A stretch of DNA of 64,000 bases from Marivirga salinae (GCF_030503855.1 NZ_CP129971.1:1185501-1249500); one strand, 5' to 3'. Positions 1 to 8,612 are shown, numbered from the stretch's first letter. Notes: generated by a model from the letters alone, not told the origin. Made by a program: numbers and translations.

Positions 1-386
1 AATGCTATTTTTGAAATCCAATCCTCATTTAAGAAAATTGTACCTAAGCCACTCACATTGTTGATAACAGGAATTCCTAACATGGCAGCAGCCAAAGTTC
101 CATAAATATTTGGCTTGATGGTATAATGTAATATGATATCAGGTTTAACTCTTCTATAAATATTATGCAATTCAAAAGTTAGTCCAATATCACGAATAGG
201 GCTTGCTCCACGGCTATCCATGGTGACGTCTTCAAACTCACATCCAGCTTCAATAAGCTTTACTGTATATTCATCATGGGGGGCAATAGCCACAACTTCA
301 TGCCCATCTTTTCTGAGAGCTTGAATAAGTGACATCCTAAAATTATAGATGTTCCATGAGGTATTTAGGGTGATAGCAATTTTCAT
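1..386 (-). CDS. Glycosyltransferase family 4, N-terminal part (runs off the window)
   Basis: Reads from an ATG at 386 towards the window edge with no stop, giving 128 residues. The start MKIAITLNTSWNIYNFRM and the following stretch ending in a Rossmann-like strand DIILHYTIKPNIYGTLAA are typical of the N-terminal GT-B domain of GT4 enzymes such as those that add sugars to undecaprenyl-linked or capsular glycans. The catalytic E-x7-E region would lie in the missing C-terminal half, so the donor and acceptor cannot be named. The gene is divergent from the cytochrome gene that follows, with about 190 bases between them. Family call is by pattern; function beyond glycosyl transfer is unknown. Confidence 0.75.
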   Translation of the reverse strand, partial: MKIAITLNTSWNIYNFRMSLIQALRKDGHEVVAIAPHDEYTVKLIEAGCEFEDVTMDSRGASPIRDIGLTFELHNIYRRVKPDIILHYTIKPNIYGTLAAAMLGIPVINNVSGLGTIFLNEDWISKIA

Positions 387-550
387 GTTATGATAACAAA
401 TCTACAAATAATAACACTTACGGTTCTTTTATGTTGGGGAGATTTCGATAGGCAGAAGCTAAAGGCAGATTAGTTTGCACTAATTCACTTTAAAACACCC
501 ATAAAATTCAAATATAATGGACAATATGAAATTATTCCCATAGCCTTTAT

Positions 551-558
551 TAATTTTG
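551..558 (+). promoter_or_regulatory. Bacteroidota-type -7 element of the cytochrome gene
   Basis: TAATTTTG matches the TAnnTTTG consensus and lies 18 bases before the ATG at 577. No clear -33 TTG is seen. Its position makes the in-frame TTG at 556 an unlikely start, because that codon would sit inside the promoter. Confidence 0.4.
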
Positions 559-576
559 TACAAAAAACAATTAGAT

Positions 577-1245
577 ATGGAAATTGGAATGCTTCACTCC
601 CACGTATTAGTGGTGACTTTATTTTTACTATTTTTATTATTCAAAACCGTTTTGTTATTGGTCAATAAAAAAGAATTTTTGACTAAAATCAGAACAAAAC
701 TCAAAATGGTTGATCCTATTTTGGGAGTACTTATGCTGGCAACAGGCGGATATTTATTATCATTATATGGTTCAGCTGCCCCTACCTATTTATGGGTGAA
801 ATTAGTATTAGTTTTAATTATAATTCCAATTGGGATCGTAGCCTTTAAAAAGGAAAACAAAGCTATGGCAGTTATTGCACTATTATTGACTTTTTACATT
901 TATGGAGCCTCAGAGGTAGGAAGCCTTACTTTTTCTAAAGATGAATCAGTGGCGGTTTCTGATGATAGTCCAGCTAATAATGCAGCTGAAGTTGTTATTG
1001 AAGGTGAAACTACAGAGTTGGTGAAAAATGGCAAAGAAATCTATTTAGCAGAATGTAAAAAATGTCATGGAGAGGACGGTAAAAAAGGACTTTTCAAAGC
1101 ACCTGATTTAACGCAAAGTCAACTTGATTTATCTGAAAGAGTAGCTTGGATTAAAATAGGAAAAGGCGTGATGCCAGCTTATGAAAATGAGTTGAGTGAA
1201 ACCGAAATAGAGGCGGTTGCTCTTTATTTAGATGAACTGAAATAA
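577..1245 (+). CDS. Membrane-anchored c-type cytochrome (SirB-like membrane domain plus cytochrome c domain)
   Basis: About 222 residues. Residues 1 to about 115 form four hydrophobic segments and contain an early histidine (MLHSHV), resembling small SirB/heme-copper type membrane domains. An acidic, Ala-rich linker follows, and the C-terminal domain carries CKKCHG, the covalent heme c site, and a later methionine (GVMPAYE) fitting an axial ligand. It probably passes electrons at the periplasmic face of the inner membrane. I chose ATG 577 over the upstream in-frame TTG 556, which overlaps a -7 promoter element. It stands alone upstream of hflX; no partner is evident. Confidence 0.7.
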   Translation: MEIGMLHSHVLVVTLFLLFLLFKTVLLLVNKKEFLTKIRTKLKMVDPILGVLMLATGGYLLSLYGSAAPTYLWVKLVLVLIIIPIGIVAFKKENKAMAVIALLLTFYIYGASEVGSLTFSKDESVAVSDDSPANNAAEVVIEGETTELVKNGKEIYLAECKKCHGEDGKKGLFKAPDLTQSQLDLSERVAWIKIGKGVMPAYENELSETEIEAVALYLDELK

Positions 1246-1350
1246 GCTCATTTGCTTGATAGAATGAGAATTAATTGTGATTCATTGAAATCTAGTACCT
1301 AAGTTGGATTTTATACGTAATTACATATTAGAATACCTATAAAATAATAT

Positions 1351-2529
1351 ATGCAACATAATTCTGCAGAGGAAAAAGAGGAGAAGAAAGCCGTTTTGGT
1401 GGCGATCATTACACAAAATCAAAACGAAGAGAAAGTCAATGAATATTTAGATGAATTGGCTTTCTTAACATCAACTTTGGGTGCAAAAACAATCAAAAGA
1501 TTTACCCAAAGATTGGAAAAGCCTGATATTAGAAGCTTTGTGGGTAAAGGTAAGTTAGAAGAAATCAATGCTTACATAAAAGCCGAAAATGCAGATTGGA
1601 TAGTATTTGATGATGATTTAACTCCCTCTCAATTAAGAAACCTAGAAAAAGAACTGGAAGTCAAAGTTTATGACCGGAGTTTATTGATTTTGGATATATT
1701 TTTGAGCAGGGCCCAAACAGCTCAGGCTAAAACACAAGTAGAATTAGCTAGAAATCAATATTTATTACCTCGCCTAACTCGAATGTGGACTCACTTGGAA
1801 AGACAGCGAGGTGGAACTGCCACTCGTGGTGGTGCTGGTGAGAAAGAGATTGAAACGGATAAAAGGAATATCCGCAATACCATTACCAAGTTGAAGGATA
1901 AGCTAGCTAAAATTGAAAAGCAGAGTAGAACCCAAAGAAAATCAAGAGGCAAAATAGTGAGAGTGGCCATAGTCGGCTATACTAATGTTGGCAAGTCCAC
2001 TTTAATGACGCTTTTATCTAAATCGGATATACTAGCAGAGAATAAATTGTTTGCCACTGTGGATTCCACTGTGCGTAAAGTAAATTTTGATGATATTCCA
2101 TTCCTCTTATCCGATACAGTGGGTTTCATTCGGAAATTACCTACCCACTTGATCGAATCCTTTAAATCTACATTGGATGAAATTAGGGAAGCAGATGTTT
2201 TAATTCATGTGGTGGACGTTAGTCACCCAACTTTAGATGATCATATTAGTGTGGTTAACCAAACTTTGACGGACATAGGTGCTAGTGATAAGCCTACTTT
2301 ATTGGTTTTTAATAAAGTAGATTTATTAGAAGAAGAGGAAGAGTTAAGTGTGAAGGAAAAGATCAAGAACTTGAAAAACACTTATTGGAATAAGGAACAA
2401 AATGATGTGGTATTCATCTCTGCTACTAATAAGGAAAATATAGAAGAACTGAAAAGCAAGCTACGAAAGTTAGTAGAAGCCAAGCACTTTACAATTTTTC
2501 CGAATTACTTGAAAAACACTTATTACTAA
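1351..2529 (+). CDS. hflX: GTPase HflX
   Basis: 392 residues, normal family length. HflX binds the large ribosomal subunit and splits or rescues stalled ribosomes, GTP-dependently. The N-terminal HflX domain covers roughly residues 10-140, with the Arg/Gly-rich segment RQRGGTATRGGAGEKEIE and a coiled-coil linker. The G domain shows G1 GYTNVGKST (209-217), G3 DTVG (255-258) and G4 NKVD (321-324). It is a single gene, followed by an inverted repeat and a tRNA. A housekeeping gene; nothing looks unusual. Confidence 0.93.
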   Translation: MQHNSAEEKEEKKAVLVAIITQNQNEEKVNEYLDELAFLTSTLGAKTIKRFTQRLEKPDIRSFVGKGKLEEINAYIKAENADWIVFDDDLTPSQLRNLEKELEVKVYDRSLLILDIFLSRAQTAQAKTQVELARNQYLLPRLTRMWTHLERQRGGTATRGGAGEKEIETDKRNIRNTITKLKDKLAKIEKQSRTQRKSRGKIVRVAIVGYTNVGKSTLMTLLSKSDILAENKLFATVDSTVRKVNFDDIPFLLSDTVGFIRKLPTHLIESFKSTLDEIREADVLIHVVDVSHPTLDDHISVVNQTLTDIGASDKPTLLVFNKVDLLEEEEELSVKEKIKNLKNTYWNKEQNDVVFISATNKENIEELKSKLRKLVEAKHFTIFPNYLKNTYY

Positions 2530-2561
2530 TTTAGATTTGCGTCTTTCTAAATATCTTAAAA

Positions 2562-2640
2562 CCTTGCGGGTTTTGATATCAGGTATAATTATGGTTTTGA
2601 TGAATGTCTACATTGTTTCAAACTACTGAAACCCGCAAGG
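2562..2640. repeat. Long inverted repeat between hflX and tRNA-Arg
   Basis: CCTTGCGGGTTT at 2562-2573 is matched by its reverse complement AAACCCGCAAGG at 2629-2640, 12 bp arms with a 55-base AT-rich spacer. GC-rich arms stand out from the surrounding AT-rich DNA. No run of T follows, so it is not an ordinary terminator. It ends 14 bases before the tRNA. It could be a dispersed palindromic repeat or a remnant of a small mobile element; the sequence does not decide. Confidence 0.6.
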
Positions 2641-2653
2641 ATTAGAAAATATT

Positions 2654-2725
2654 GGTCTCGTAGTTCAATGGATAGAATAGAAGTTTCCTAAACTTTAGAT
2701 GCAGGTTCGATTCCTGCCGAGACCA
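2654..2725 (+). tRNA. tRNA-Arg(CCU)
   Basis: Folds as a full cloverleaf: acceptor GGTCTCG (2654-2660) with CGAGACC (2718-2724), D stem GTTC/GAAT, anticodon stem GAAGT/ACTTT with loop TTCCTAA giving anticodon CCT at 2687-2689, and T stem GCAGG/CCTGC around TTCGATT. Discriminator base is A2725 and CCA is not encoded. It reads AGG codons. Confidence 0.93.
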
Positions 2726-2828
2726 CTAGGTTTCCTGAGCTTAAGTTGCAGAGTCTGTACCGATTTGTCTTTATTTTGACATCTACTTGAATCAATGATG
2801 ATCTGATTAAGTGAAATTTTCAGCCTTC

Positions 2829-3737
2829 TTATTTTAAATTATCCACTACAAGTCTCGAAATACTCCTTACTTCTAAAAAATCATCTTTAATAAGTTGCGT
2901 GTTGGGATGGGTATCAGTACAAATTACCTTCTCAATAATATTTGAATTCTTGATTTTTTCCAATCCATTATTAACGAAAAGCCCGTGACTGGTAATGACA
3001 AAAATTTTATTTGCACCTGCATTTTTATAGGTTTTGGCTGCATTAATTATACTTCCCCCAGATCGTATCATATCATCATAAATGATTACATTTTTACCTT
3101 CAACATCAGCATTTACGGCATTTACCTCTGTTTTGTCTCCTTGTAATCTTCGTTTTAACACAAATGCAGCATTCACATGCATGTCATTTGCTAGCGATTC
3201 CACCCATTTTGCCCTGCCTGCATCAGTACTAGCTAGTACAAAATTATCACCACCAAATTCTTGACAGGCTTCTATTATTAATTCTTTGCAATAAAGGTGA
3301 ATAGGAAATAAGTTCCCTTCAAAATAATGAGGCAAACCTTCGGTATGTAAATCAAACAAATAGATATGATTTCCTTTATTGCTTCTTGGGATAGATGAAA
3401 GGAGACGTGCACGAGTTTTTGCTGTCACGACTTCACCTGTAGCTACTGCTCTTTCCATAGTTGAATATCCAAAATAAGGCACTACCAAACTTAATGAATT
3501 TGCTCCATAGCTAACTAAAGCAGATGCAAGGTCATAAAGCTCTAAGGTTGCAGAATCATTTACAGTACCCCCAATCAAAATTACATTTCGGTTTTCAACT
3601 TGAGATAATATTCTTTGATATCGTTCTCCATCAGAAAAGGTATTTGTTTCTAATTCTCCTTTTTCAAATTCACCCAGTTCAAGAACTTTTTGAGCTAGAT
3701 ATTTATAGTCTGAAGTATTAAATATGATTTTTTTCAT
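2829..3737 (-). CDS. Divergent ribose-phosphate pyrophosphokinase (PRPP synthetase-like)
   Basis: 302 residues from the ATG at 3737; an in-frame start 12 codons upstream adds only a non-conserved tail. The fold signature is clear: FSDGERYQRI near the N terminus, VPYFGYSTMERA where PRPP synthetases have VPYxxYARQDRK, LFDLHTEGLPHYF for the metal-binding DLH segment, and YDDMIRSGGS for the PRPP-binding loop. The ATP-loop arginines and the usual DDxxDTGGT loop are changed, so this is a specialised paralog rather than the housekeeping enzyme. Being last in an NAD salvage operon, it may supply PRPP for nicotinamide phosphoribosyltransferase or act on another pyrophosphate acceptor. Confidence 0.8.
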   Translation of the reverse strand: MKKIIFNTSDYKYLAQKVLELGEFEKGELETNTFSDGERYQRILSQVENRNVILIGGTVNDSATLELYDLASALVSYGANSLSLVVPYFGYSTMERAVATGEVVTAKTRARLLSSIPRSNKGNHIYLFDLHTEGLPHYFEGNLFPIHLYCKELIIEACQEFGGDNFVLASTDAGRAKWVESLANDMHVNAAFVLKRRLQGDKTEVNAVNADVEGKNVIIYDDMIRSGGSIINAAKTYKNAGANKIFVITSHGLFVNNGLEKIKNSNIIEKVICTDTHPNTQLIKDDFLEVRSISRLVVDNLK

Positions 3738-3790
3738 TTCATTAATTTTTATTGAGTGGAATGTAAATTTCATCTTTAGCCATGCCCGTT

Positions 3791-4714
3791 TTATATAATG
3801 AGCTTAGCTTTGTCATGAGCCTTAGTAATGGTCACAGTTCTACCGGAATTAAATACAAGATAATCTTCCATAATCCCATCGCTGAAGATAACCCCATCAT
3901 CTGGCATTACAGATTCAATTATTAATTTTTCATCTTTATTGATGTATCCTGCCACCATATCTGTACTAAAATTAGGGCTTTTGTAGGGTTCTCGCACAAT
4001 ATAGCATAATTTGTCATCGTCCCATTCCATGCTTTGAAATGTGCCCATGCTTTTATAACCTAAAAACTTTTCCAAACCCCTGAATTCATTTAGTACAGAG
4101 CTTAGCCAAGCAGTTGATCCAGCACCTGTGGAAATAATAATTCCGCTAGAAGATTGGTTTTCATGCCTACCTTGATAAATAATTTTGTAGCGTGAAGAGC
4201 TGTGATTTGATTTTCCAATATAGAAATCATTGAAAGCCAGTAATTCTTGCCCATCATTCATTGTAGCTTTTGCTAATGTGATATGCTTGCATTCATTCTG
4301 CCCCTTTAGTATTCGTTTATACCCCTCTGACAAACTATCTAAGTCAAATGGCAATAAAGCACCCATATTTCTTTCTAAATCTGGATTAATTGCAAAAATA
4401 GGATTTGTGGATACATATTTGGCAGTATTCGCTACTAAACCGTCCTGTCCAATTACTACTATCAAATCATTTTTCTCAAACAGAAAGGCCGGCAAGAAAT
4501 TTCTTTCGAGTACAGTGGGTTTTAACTGTCTACCAATAATCTTTTTAGCATAGTTAAAGCCATTGTAAAACTGCTCATGTTCCAATTCATATTCAGAAAA
4601 ATCGCCTCCATTATGGTTGATATAAAATTGCGCTTGAGATTTGCTGTTATATCGATCAAGAAGCTTTTCTAACCGGGTTTTTCCTTTTATAATTATTGCT
4701 CGTTCGTAATTCAT
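3791..4714 (-). CDS. NAD kinase-like protein with altered catalytic motif
   Basis: 307 residues. Three NAD-kinase family blocks can be aligned: VVIGQDGLVANTAKY (86-100) in place of the GGDGT block, FNDFYIGK (161-168) in place of the NE/D block, and SSGIIISTGAGSTAW (189-203) in place of TPTGSTAY. The catalytic Asp of the first block remains (D91), but Gly-Gly is Gly-Gln and the Thr is Leu. Its start overlaps the stop of the SPFH gene by four bases (ATGA), so the two are translationally coupled. It probably binds NAD or a nucleotide; whether it phosphorylates NAD is open. It lies in the NAD salvage operon. Confidence 0.65.
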   Translation of the reverse strand: MNYERAIIIKGKTRLEKLLDRYNSKSQAQFYINHNGGDFSEYELEHEQFYNGFNYAKKIIGRQLKPTVLERNFLPAFLFEKNDLIVVIGQDGLVANTAKYVSTNPIFAINPDLERNMGALLPFDLDSLSEGYKRILKGQNECKHITLAKATMNDGQELLAFNDFYIGKSNHSSSRYKIIYQGRHENQSSSGIIISTGAGSTAWLSSVLNEFRGLEKFLGYKSMGTFQSMEWDDDKLCYIVREPYKSPNFSTDMVAGYINKDEKLIIESVMPDDGVIFSDGIMEDYLVFNSGRTVTITKAHDKAKLII

Positions 4715-5733
4715 CTTTTCCCTTTTTCTTGTTTGAGAAGCATGTCAAATAAATCAGGACTGATATTTAAAGTACCGATCTTACCTGCATTTTCTGCAAG
4801 TTCCCTAAAGGCTAAAGCAATATTGTTACGAGCATCACCTGATTGCTGATTTAAAGCAGAGAGGACTCTCCAGTCCAAATCTCTGTAAGGTTTAATCATT
4901 GCCTCAACTGCGTAACCTTGTGATTCTGCAGATTTCTTTTCATTGCTTACTTGGATATCTATCAGCTCTTGACGTTTCGATTCAACCGAAAAATCTGCTC
5001 TCACTTTCATTTCTCTTATTTTTCTATCGTTTTCAGCTTCCGCAACATCTCTTTCCATTTGTTTTTCGGCAATCTCTTTCTCTTTTTCCACAATGGCAAT
5101 TTCAGTGTTCAACTCACTTTGCTTAATCATTCGTTCTTGTTCAACTGAGAAATTACGTCTTTCATAAATTGCTAAATCAGCCCTTTTAAGTAACTCCTCC
5201 CGTGCTTTAGATTCTAAAGCTTTTTGTGTTTCTGGAGTTGCTTTTATCGATAGGATGTTAATTTTTAATGGGACAACTCCTAGCTGAGATATCGCATTTG
5301 AATCTTTCAAATTCTGATAAATTTCAGATGACAGTTCTTTTGAACTGTTTATAGAATCCACTAAATCCATCTCTCTAATAAAAGAAGATGTAGCTGTTTG
5401 AGCTTCATTTATCAATCTTTCATTTAGCTTTTCAAAGTCATTTTTTTTGTAGTTACCATTACTGTCAACCGTGTAATCAAGTAACTCTGCTAGTTGACGA
5501 GGCTTTTCAATTTTATAGGTAATGTTCCCCTGAATGCTAACTTCTTGAAAGTCTGATGTTGTTTCTGTAAAAATGAAATTGATATCATTACTGCCAGTAG
5601 GAATGGATGCAATAGAAGAGTTTGGCGAAAAGTAAAAGAATGATAAGCCTTTACCTTCTCTAGCTATTTCTCCATTTTTATACTGAATGACATAGGTCAT
5701 TGAATCGAATTTAATATAGTTTATACCGAACAT
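4711..5733 (-). CDS. SPFH/band 7 domain protein
   Basis: About 340 residues from ATG 5733; a longer in-frame reading from 5775 would run back through the upstream gene. An SPFH (stomatin/prohibitin/flotillin) domain occupies roughly residues 15-190 (EVSIQGNITYKIEKP; RINEAQTATSSFIREMDL-like region; EARELLLKRADLAIYERRNF), followed by a long charged coiled coil rich in Glu, Lys and Arg and a short C-terminal domain. There is no obvious N-terminal transmembrane segment. Such proteins form oligomeric scaffolds. Its place inside an NAD salvage operon, overlapping the NAD-kinase-like gene, is unusual and its role is unknown. Confidence 0.7.
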   Translation of the reverse strand: MFGINYIKFDSMTYVIQYKNGEIAREGKGLSFFYFSPNSSIASIPTGSNDINFIFTETTSDFQEVSIQGNITYKIEKPRQLAELLDYTVDSNGNYKKNDFEKLNERLINEAQTATSSFIREMDLVDSINSSKELSSEIYQNLKDSNAISQLGVVPLKINILSIKATPETQKALESKAREELLKRADLAIYERRNFSVEQERMIKQSELNTEIAIVEKEKEIAEKQMERDVAEAENDRKIREMKVRADFSVESKRQELIDIQVSNEKKSAESQGYAVEAMIKPYRDLDWRVLSALNQQSGDARNNIALAFRELAENAGKIGTLNISPDLFDMLLKQEKGKR

Positions 5734-6155
5734 ATCTCTTGATTTTTGTTGATTATTTTTAATACTTCTTTCCAATCGTTTTCTGCATCGAAACCTGCTT
5801 TATCCTCAAAAAGAACATTGAAATAGGGTTTCTTTTCAAAGTATCCATAGTTTTTGCTCACTACTTCAGGGTTTTCGTTTACATAGTCAAAGTGAATCCC
5901 ATTTTGACTGAAAAAAAACAGATATTTCTCTAATTCCGTTGGATGAGTACATGTATATAAAATGCGAGTTACATCCTTTCTTTGACTGATTAACTGCAAT
6001 GCTTCCTTTGCAAAAGGATAAAATTCAGTTGATATTTTGTCAGTTGACCAATTGGGTTTTACAATGGTCTCATGAATATCAAATGCCCAAAAAGTTTTAC
6101 CCCATTTCTTTTCCTTGGCATTATTTAATGCTCTGCATATTGCTTTTGATATCAT
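5721..6155 (-). CDS. HAD-like small protein
   Basis: 144 residues from ATG 6155 (the reading frame is open to 6185). WAFDIHETIVKPNW looks like HAD motif I with the second Asp replaced by His (D-I-H instead of D-x-D), ILYTCTHPTELEKY fits motif II, and NVLFEDKAGFDAENDW fits the C-terminal acidic motif. The fold is therefore HAD-like, possibly with changed or lost phosphatase activity. It overlaps the end of the NAMPT gene by about 35 bases and the start of the SPFH gene by 13, so it is firmly inside the operon. A nucleotide-phosphatase-like role in NAD turnover is only an inference. Confidence 0.55.
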   Translation of the reverse strand: MISKAICRALNNAKEKKWGKTFWAFDIHETIVKPNWSTDKISTEFYPFAKEALQLISQRKDVTRILYTCTHPTELEKYLFFFSQNGIHFDYVNENPEVVSKNYGYFEKKPYFNVLFEDKAGFDAENDWKEVLKIINKNQEICSV

Positions 6156-7587
6156 ATAGTTTATCGTTAAAAGTGTTATTTGCATTAGCTCTCACCTGTT
6201 CAAAAGTCCAATCCTGAATAATTTCTCCATTTTCAAACACGGTCACTAGTTCATCCTTAATTTCTGGATATTCATGCTCATTAACAGTTTTGAATGCTCC
6301 CTCACTTTTGATAAGCTTAAGGCGCCCTCCTTTACTTTTCTTAAAGCTTTCAGTGATATTTCCATTTTCATCCATCTCAGTAGGGTTTTTCTTCACAATT
6401 ACTCCTTCACCACTTATTTCAGCATAGCTGCACTTTAAAGCAAATTTCTGTGTATCACGATCTAGCTTTTGGAGCAATGCTCCACCCATGCCCAGTACTA
6501 AATTTTCTGCACTGATTTGATTTTCTTTTAATGCTTGAAAGATATCTTTTATGGCATCATAGTTTACCCCATCTCCTTGAATCACTCTTACTTGAGGTGG
6601 AAGTACCTTAAATCCCTTTTCATTTATGGTATAGCCAAACTTTTCAAATAGGATATCGAAAATTCTCAATAGGGTCTTAATTGGATCACCACTGTCTGGT
6701 CTGATGACCAATACACCTTCCCTTTCCATTATCTGGGTTTTCAAATCTTCGCCCCAATATTCTTCACAAGCCTTGAAAATATTGTAACTATCGGAAACAC
6801 AGGCTACTATTCCTGTTGGAAAGCTGTTTAGCACATGCTTGAAGATGTCGAGTTCTCCTTTCTCTCCTAATAATGTGCAAATACTATGTTCTGTAGCGGG
6901 TACACTTTTACCGTAAATTGTAGAAGTATTGTAATATTTTTGCGCCAGCACAGATCCAATGATTGTATCACTTCCTTGAAAGTTTACCAAGTGAGCACTA
7001 CCGCCTAATCCTGCACTTTCAACACTGCTGACTCCCCGCAAGCCAAAATCATTTAATACATAATCAATACCTGCCTCAGCCCCATTGCTTGCTGTTTCCC
7101 TATAGAAATTGGTCAAAACCTTTTTAATTTCTTTGCTAATTGTGGCAACAGTTATAGGATACCATACCTGCATGAGTAATGATTCCAAAAAGTTGGTTAA
7201 CCAAAAACAATTGGGATCTGTATTTTCAATAGTCAAGAGTACATTGCTTACAGGAACTTCCGTACCCTCAGGAACTGCTTTTATTCTTATGGGCAGTTTT
7301 CCATCATATTCATCTAATATGTATTGGAATTTGCTTGGGTCGAAAACATCATCCCTACCAAAAACTTCTTTTAAAATAGGAATTGCCTCATCCAAATCTT
7401 GTTGAGTAAAAGCTATTCCTTCTAAATATTCTTTTATGAAATATTGAAGTTCATAGAAGACAGTAGAGTTAAATTTCCCACCTCTACTTTCCAAATAGCT
7501 ATATACTTTATTTGTGCCTGGGTAATATAACTTGTGGTGGGAATATTTGTAGGCATCTGCTAATAATATTAAGTTATTTCTATTCAT
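6121..7587 (-). CDS. nadV: Nicotinamide phosphoribosyltransferase (NAMPT/NadV)
   Basis: 488 residues, the family length. It joins nicotinamide and PRPP to give NMN, the first step of the two-step NAD salvage route. Family features include DAYKYSHHKLYYPGTNKVYSY at the N terminus (first 20 shown only in part), GLRGVSS, the EHSICTLLGEKGE segment, VIRPDSGDP (PRPP/ribose binding), and VLGMGGALLQKLDRD near the active site. It is followed on the same strand by the HAD, SPFH, NAD-kinase-like and Prs-like genes and preceded by the NMN adenylyltransferase gene 24 bases upstream. Regulation is probably by NrtR at the operators upstream of that gene. Confidence 0.93.
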   Translation of the reverse strand: MNRNNLILLADAYKYSHHKLYYPGTNKVYSYLESRGGKFNSTVFYELQYFIKEYLEGIAFTQQDLDEAIPILKEVFGRDDVFDPSKFQYILDEYDGKLPIRIKAVPEGTEVPVSNVLLTIENTDPNCFWLTNFLESLLMQVWYPITVATISKEIKKVLTNFYRETASNGAEAGIDYVLNDFGLRGVSSVESAGLGGSAHLVNFQGSDTIIGSVLAQKYYNTSTIYGKSVPATEHSICTLLGEKGELDIFKHVLNSFPTGIVACVSDSYNIFKACEEYWGEDLKTQIMEREGVLVIRPDSGDPIKTLLRIFDILFEKFGYTINEKGFKVLPPQVRVIQGDGVNYDAIKDIFQALKENQISAENLVLGMGGALLQKLDRDTQKFALKCSYAEISGEGVIVKKNPTEMDENGNITESFKKSKGGRLKLIKSEGAFKTVNEHEYPEIKDELVTVFENGEIIQDWTFEQVRANANNTFNDKLYDIKSNMQSIK

Positions 7588-7611
7588 GGCTTTATTATTT
7601 AATGGTGAATA

Positions 7612-8496
7612 TTATTTTTTCAAGAGGAACTGAAATAGTGCTATATGCTCCTCAGTTATTGTTTTATCCTTTATCATTTGAAATAAGTCATTGACTTTTA
7701 TCCATTCCAGATGCTCTATGTCGTCTAAAGGAATAGGATTTCCAGATTGATGATCACAGCTAAATAAAGTGGTGATAATTTTATCAGCTTCATTTCTGTA
7801 CCGCCAATCGTTAATCTTGAGTGAGGTTTCGTATTTTAAATTACTGACCTCTATTGGTCCGCATTCCTCAGTTAGCTCTCTTTTTGCAGCTTCTTCAAAA
7901 CTGGAATCCTCAGCATCGGCAAAACCACCAATAAGTCTCCATTTTTTGTTGATTACCTTCTGCCCCAGCAAAATTTCAGTTCTGTTATTTCTAAAGACAG
8001 CAACATCAACAGTCGGATAAACTTTTGTGTACTGATTGTGATAGGCATATAAAATACCTGCCCTGAAATCTTCTGAATTTGTAACTCTATCAGCATATTG
8101 TTTTCGGATATCTGTAGAGTTATAATCACCATGCTGTGGTAATTCTGCTGTTTCATATTTTCCGCTGTAATAGGAAATGAAACTGTCCCTACTTCCGTAT
8201 AAAATGAATCCTTCGGTAGTGAAAGTATTCTTTAGCAAAGTATCCAGATTTTGCGACCAAACATTATCATCAGGATGATCAGATAAGGGAAGTACAATTA
8301 CTTCAGGATAGCTGGCTTTTATCATTTTTTCCCTGGTATAATAATCATAAGGATTTCGTTTGCTACCAGCAATTGGTGAAATACCCAAAATGATAATGAG
8401 CTTATTGTGATTAGCTTTTACGGATTGAATTAATTCAGTATGACCGCTATGTAAATACGGGGTCTGAAATCTTGCTATTATTACTGCTGTCTTCAT
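7612..8496 (-). CDS. Bifunctional NMN adenylyltransferase / Nudix hydrolase
   Basis: 294 residues. Residues 1-150 are a NadM-type nucleotidyltransferase: IIARFQTPYLHSGHTELI holds the HxGH motif (16-19), and GSKRNPYDYYTREKMI follows. It converts NMN and ATP to NAD. Residues about 160-290 form a Nudix domain; the core RELTEECG (206-213) is intact, while the segment GFADAEDSSFEEAAK before it is one residue longer than the strict Nudix box and has Asp at the first Glu position. In related fusions the Nudix half hydrolyses ADP-ribose. Paired with NAMPT it completes salvage of nicotinamide to NAD. Three NrtR-like palindromes lie directly upstream. Confidence 0.88.
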   Translation of the reverse strand: MKTAVIIARFQTPYLHSGHTELIQSVKANHNKLIIILGISPIAGSKRNPYDYYTREKMIKASYPEVIVLPLSDHPDDNVWSQNLDTLLKNTFTTEGFILYGSRDSFISYYSGKYETAELPQHGDYNSTDIRKQYADRVTNSEDFRAGILYAYHNQYTKVYPTVDVAVFRNNRTEILLGQKVINKKWRLIGGFADAEDSSFEEAAKRELTEECGPIEVSNLKYETSLKINDWRYRNEADKIITTLFSCDHQSGNPIPLDDIEHLEWIKVNDLFQMIKDKTITEEHIALFQFLLKK

Positions 8497-8503
8497 TTCT
8501 AAT

Positions 8504-8520
8504 TGCGTTTAATATACGCA
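8504..8520. promoter_or_regulatory. Candidate NrtR operator 1
   Basis: TGCGT-TTAATAT-ACGCA, a perfect 5-bp palindrome ending 8 bases upstream of the NMN adenylyltransferase start. Close to two further palindromes of related form. Confidence 0.5.
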
Positions 8521-8531
8521 AATATAAATAA

Positions 8532-8546
8532 GTGTAATTAATACAC
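8532..8546. promoter_or_regulatory. Candidate NrtR operator 2
   Basis: GTGTA-ATTAA-TACAC, a perfect 5-bp inverted repeat, 36 bases upstream of the salvage-operon start. It shares the TGTAA/TTACA-type half site with the copy upstream of the regulator gene. Confidence 0.6.
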
Positions 8547-8557
8547 AAAATATTTCA

Positions 8558-8570
8558 TGTAATTTTTACG
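8558..8570. promoter_or_regulatory. Candidate NrtR operator 3
   Basis: TGTAA-TTT-TTACG, differing by one base from the perfect palindrome found upstream of the NrtR gene. Confidence 0.5.
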
Positions 8571-8612
8571 CAAATAGTAAAATAAATTTATACAGCTTTA
8601 ATTTTCAGTGGG

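Noticed and set aside
556..576. TTG start for the membrane cytochrome
   Set aside because: The codon overlaps the -7 promoter element; ATG 577 is a better start.
3082..3721. Plus-strand open frames inside the Prs-like gene
   Set aside because: They are antisense shadows without family motifs or ribosome binding sites; the same holds for the antisense frames in nosD, nrdD, ccsBA and hemerythrin genes.
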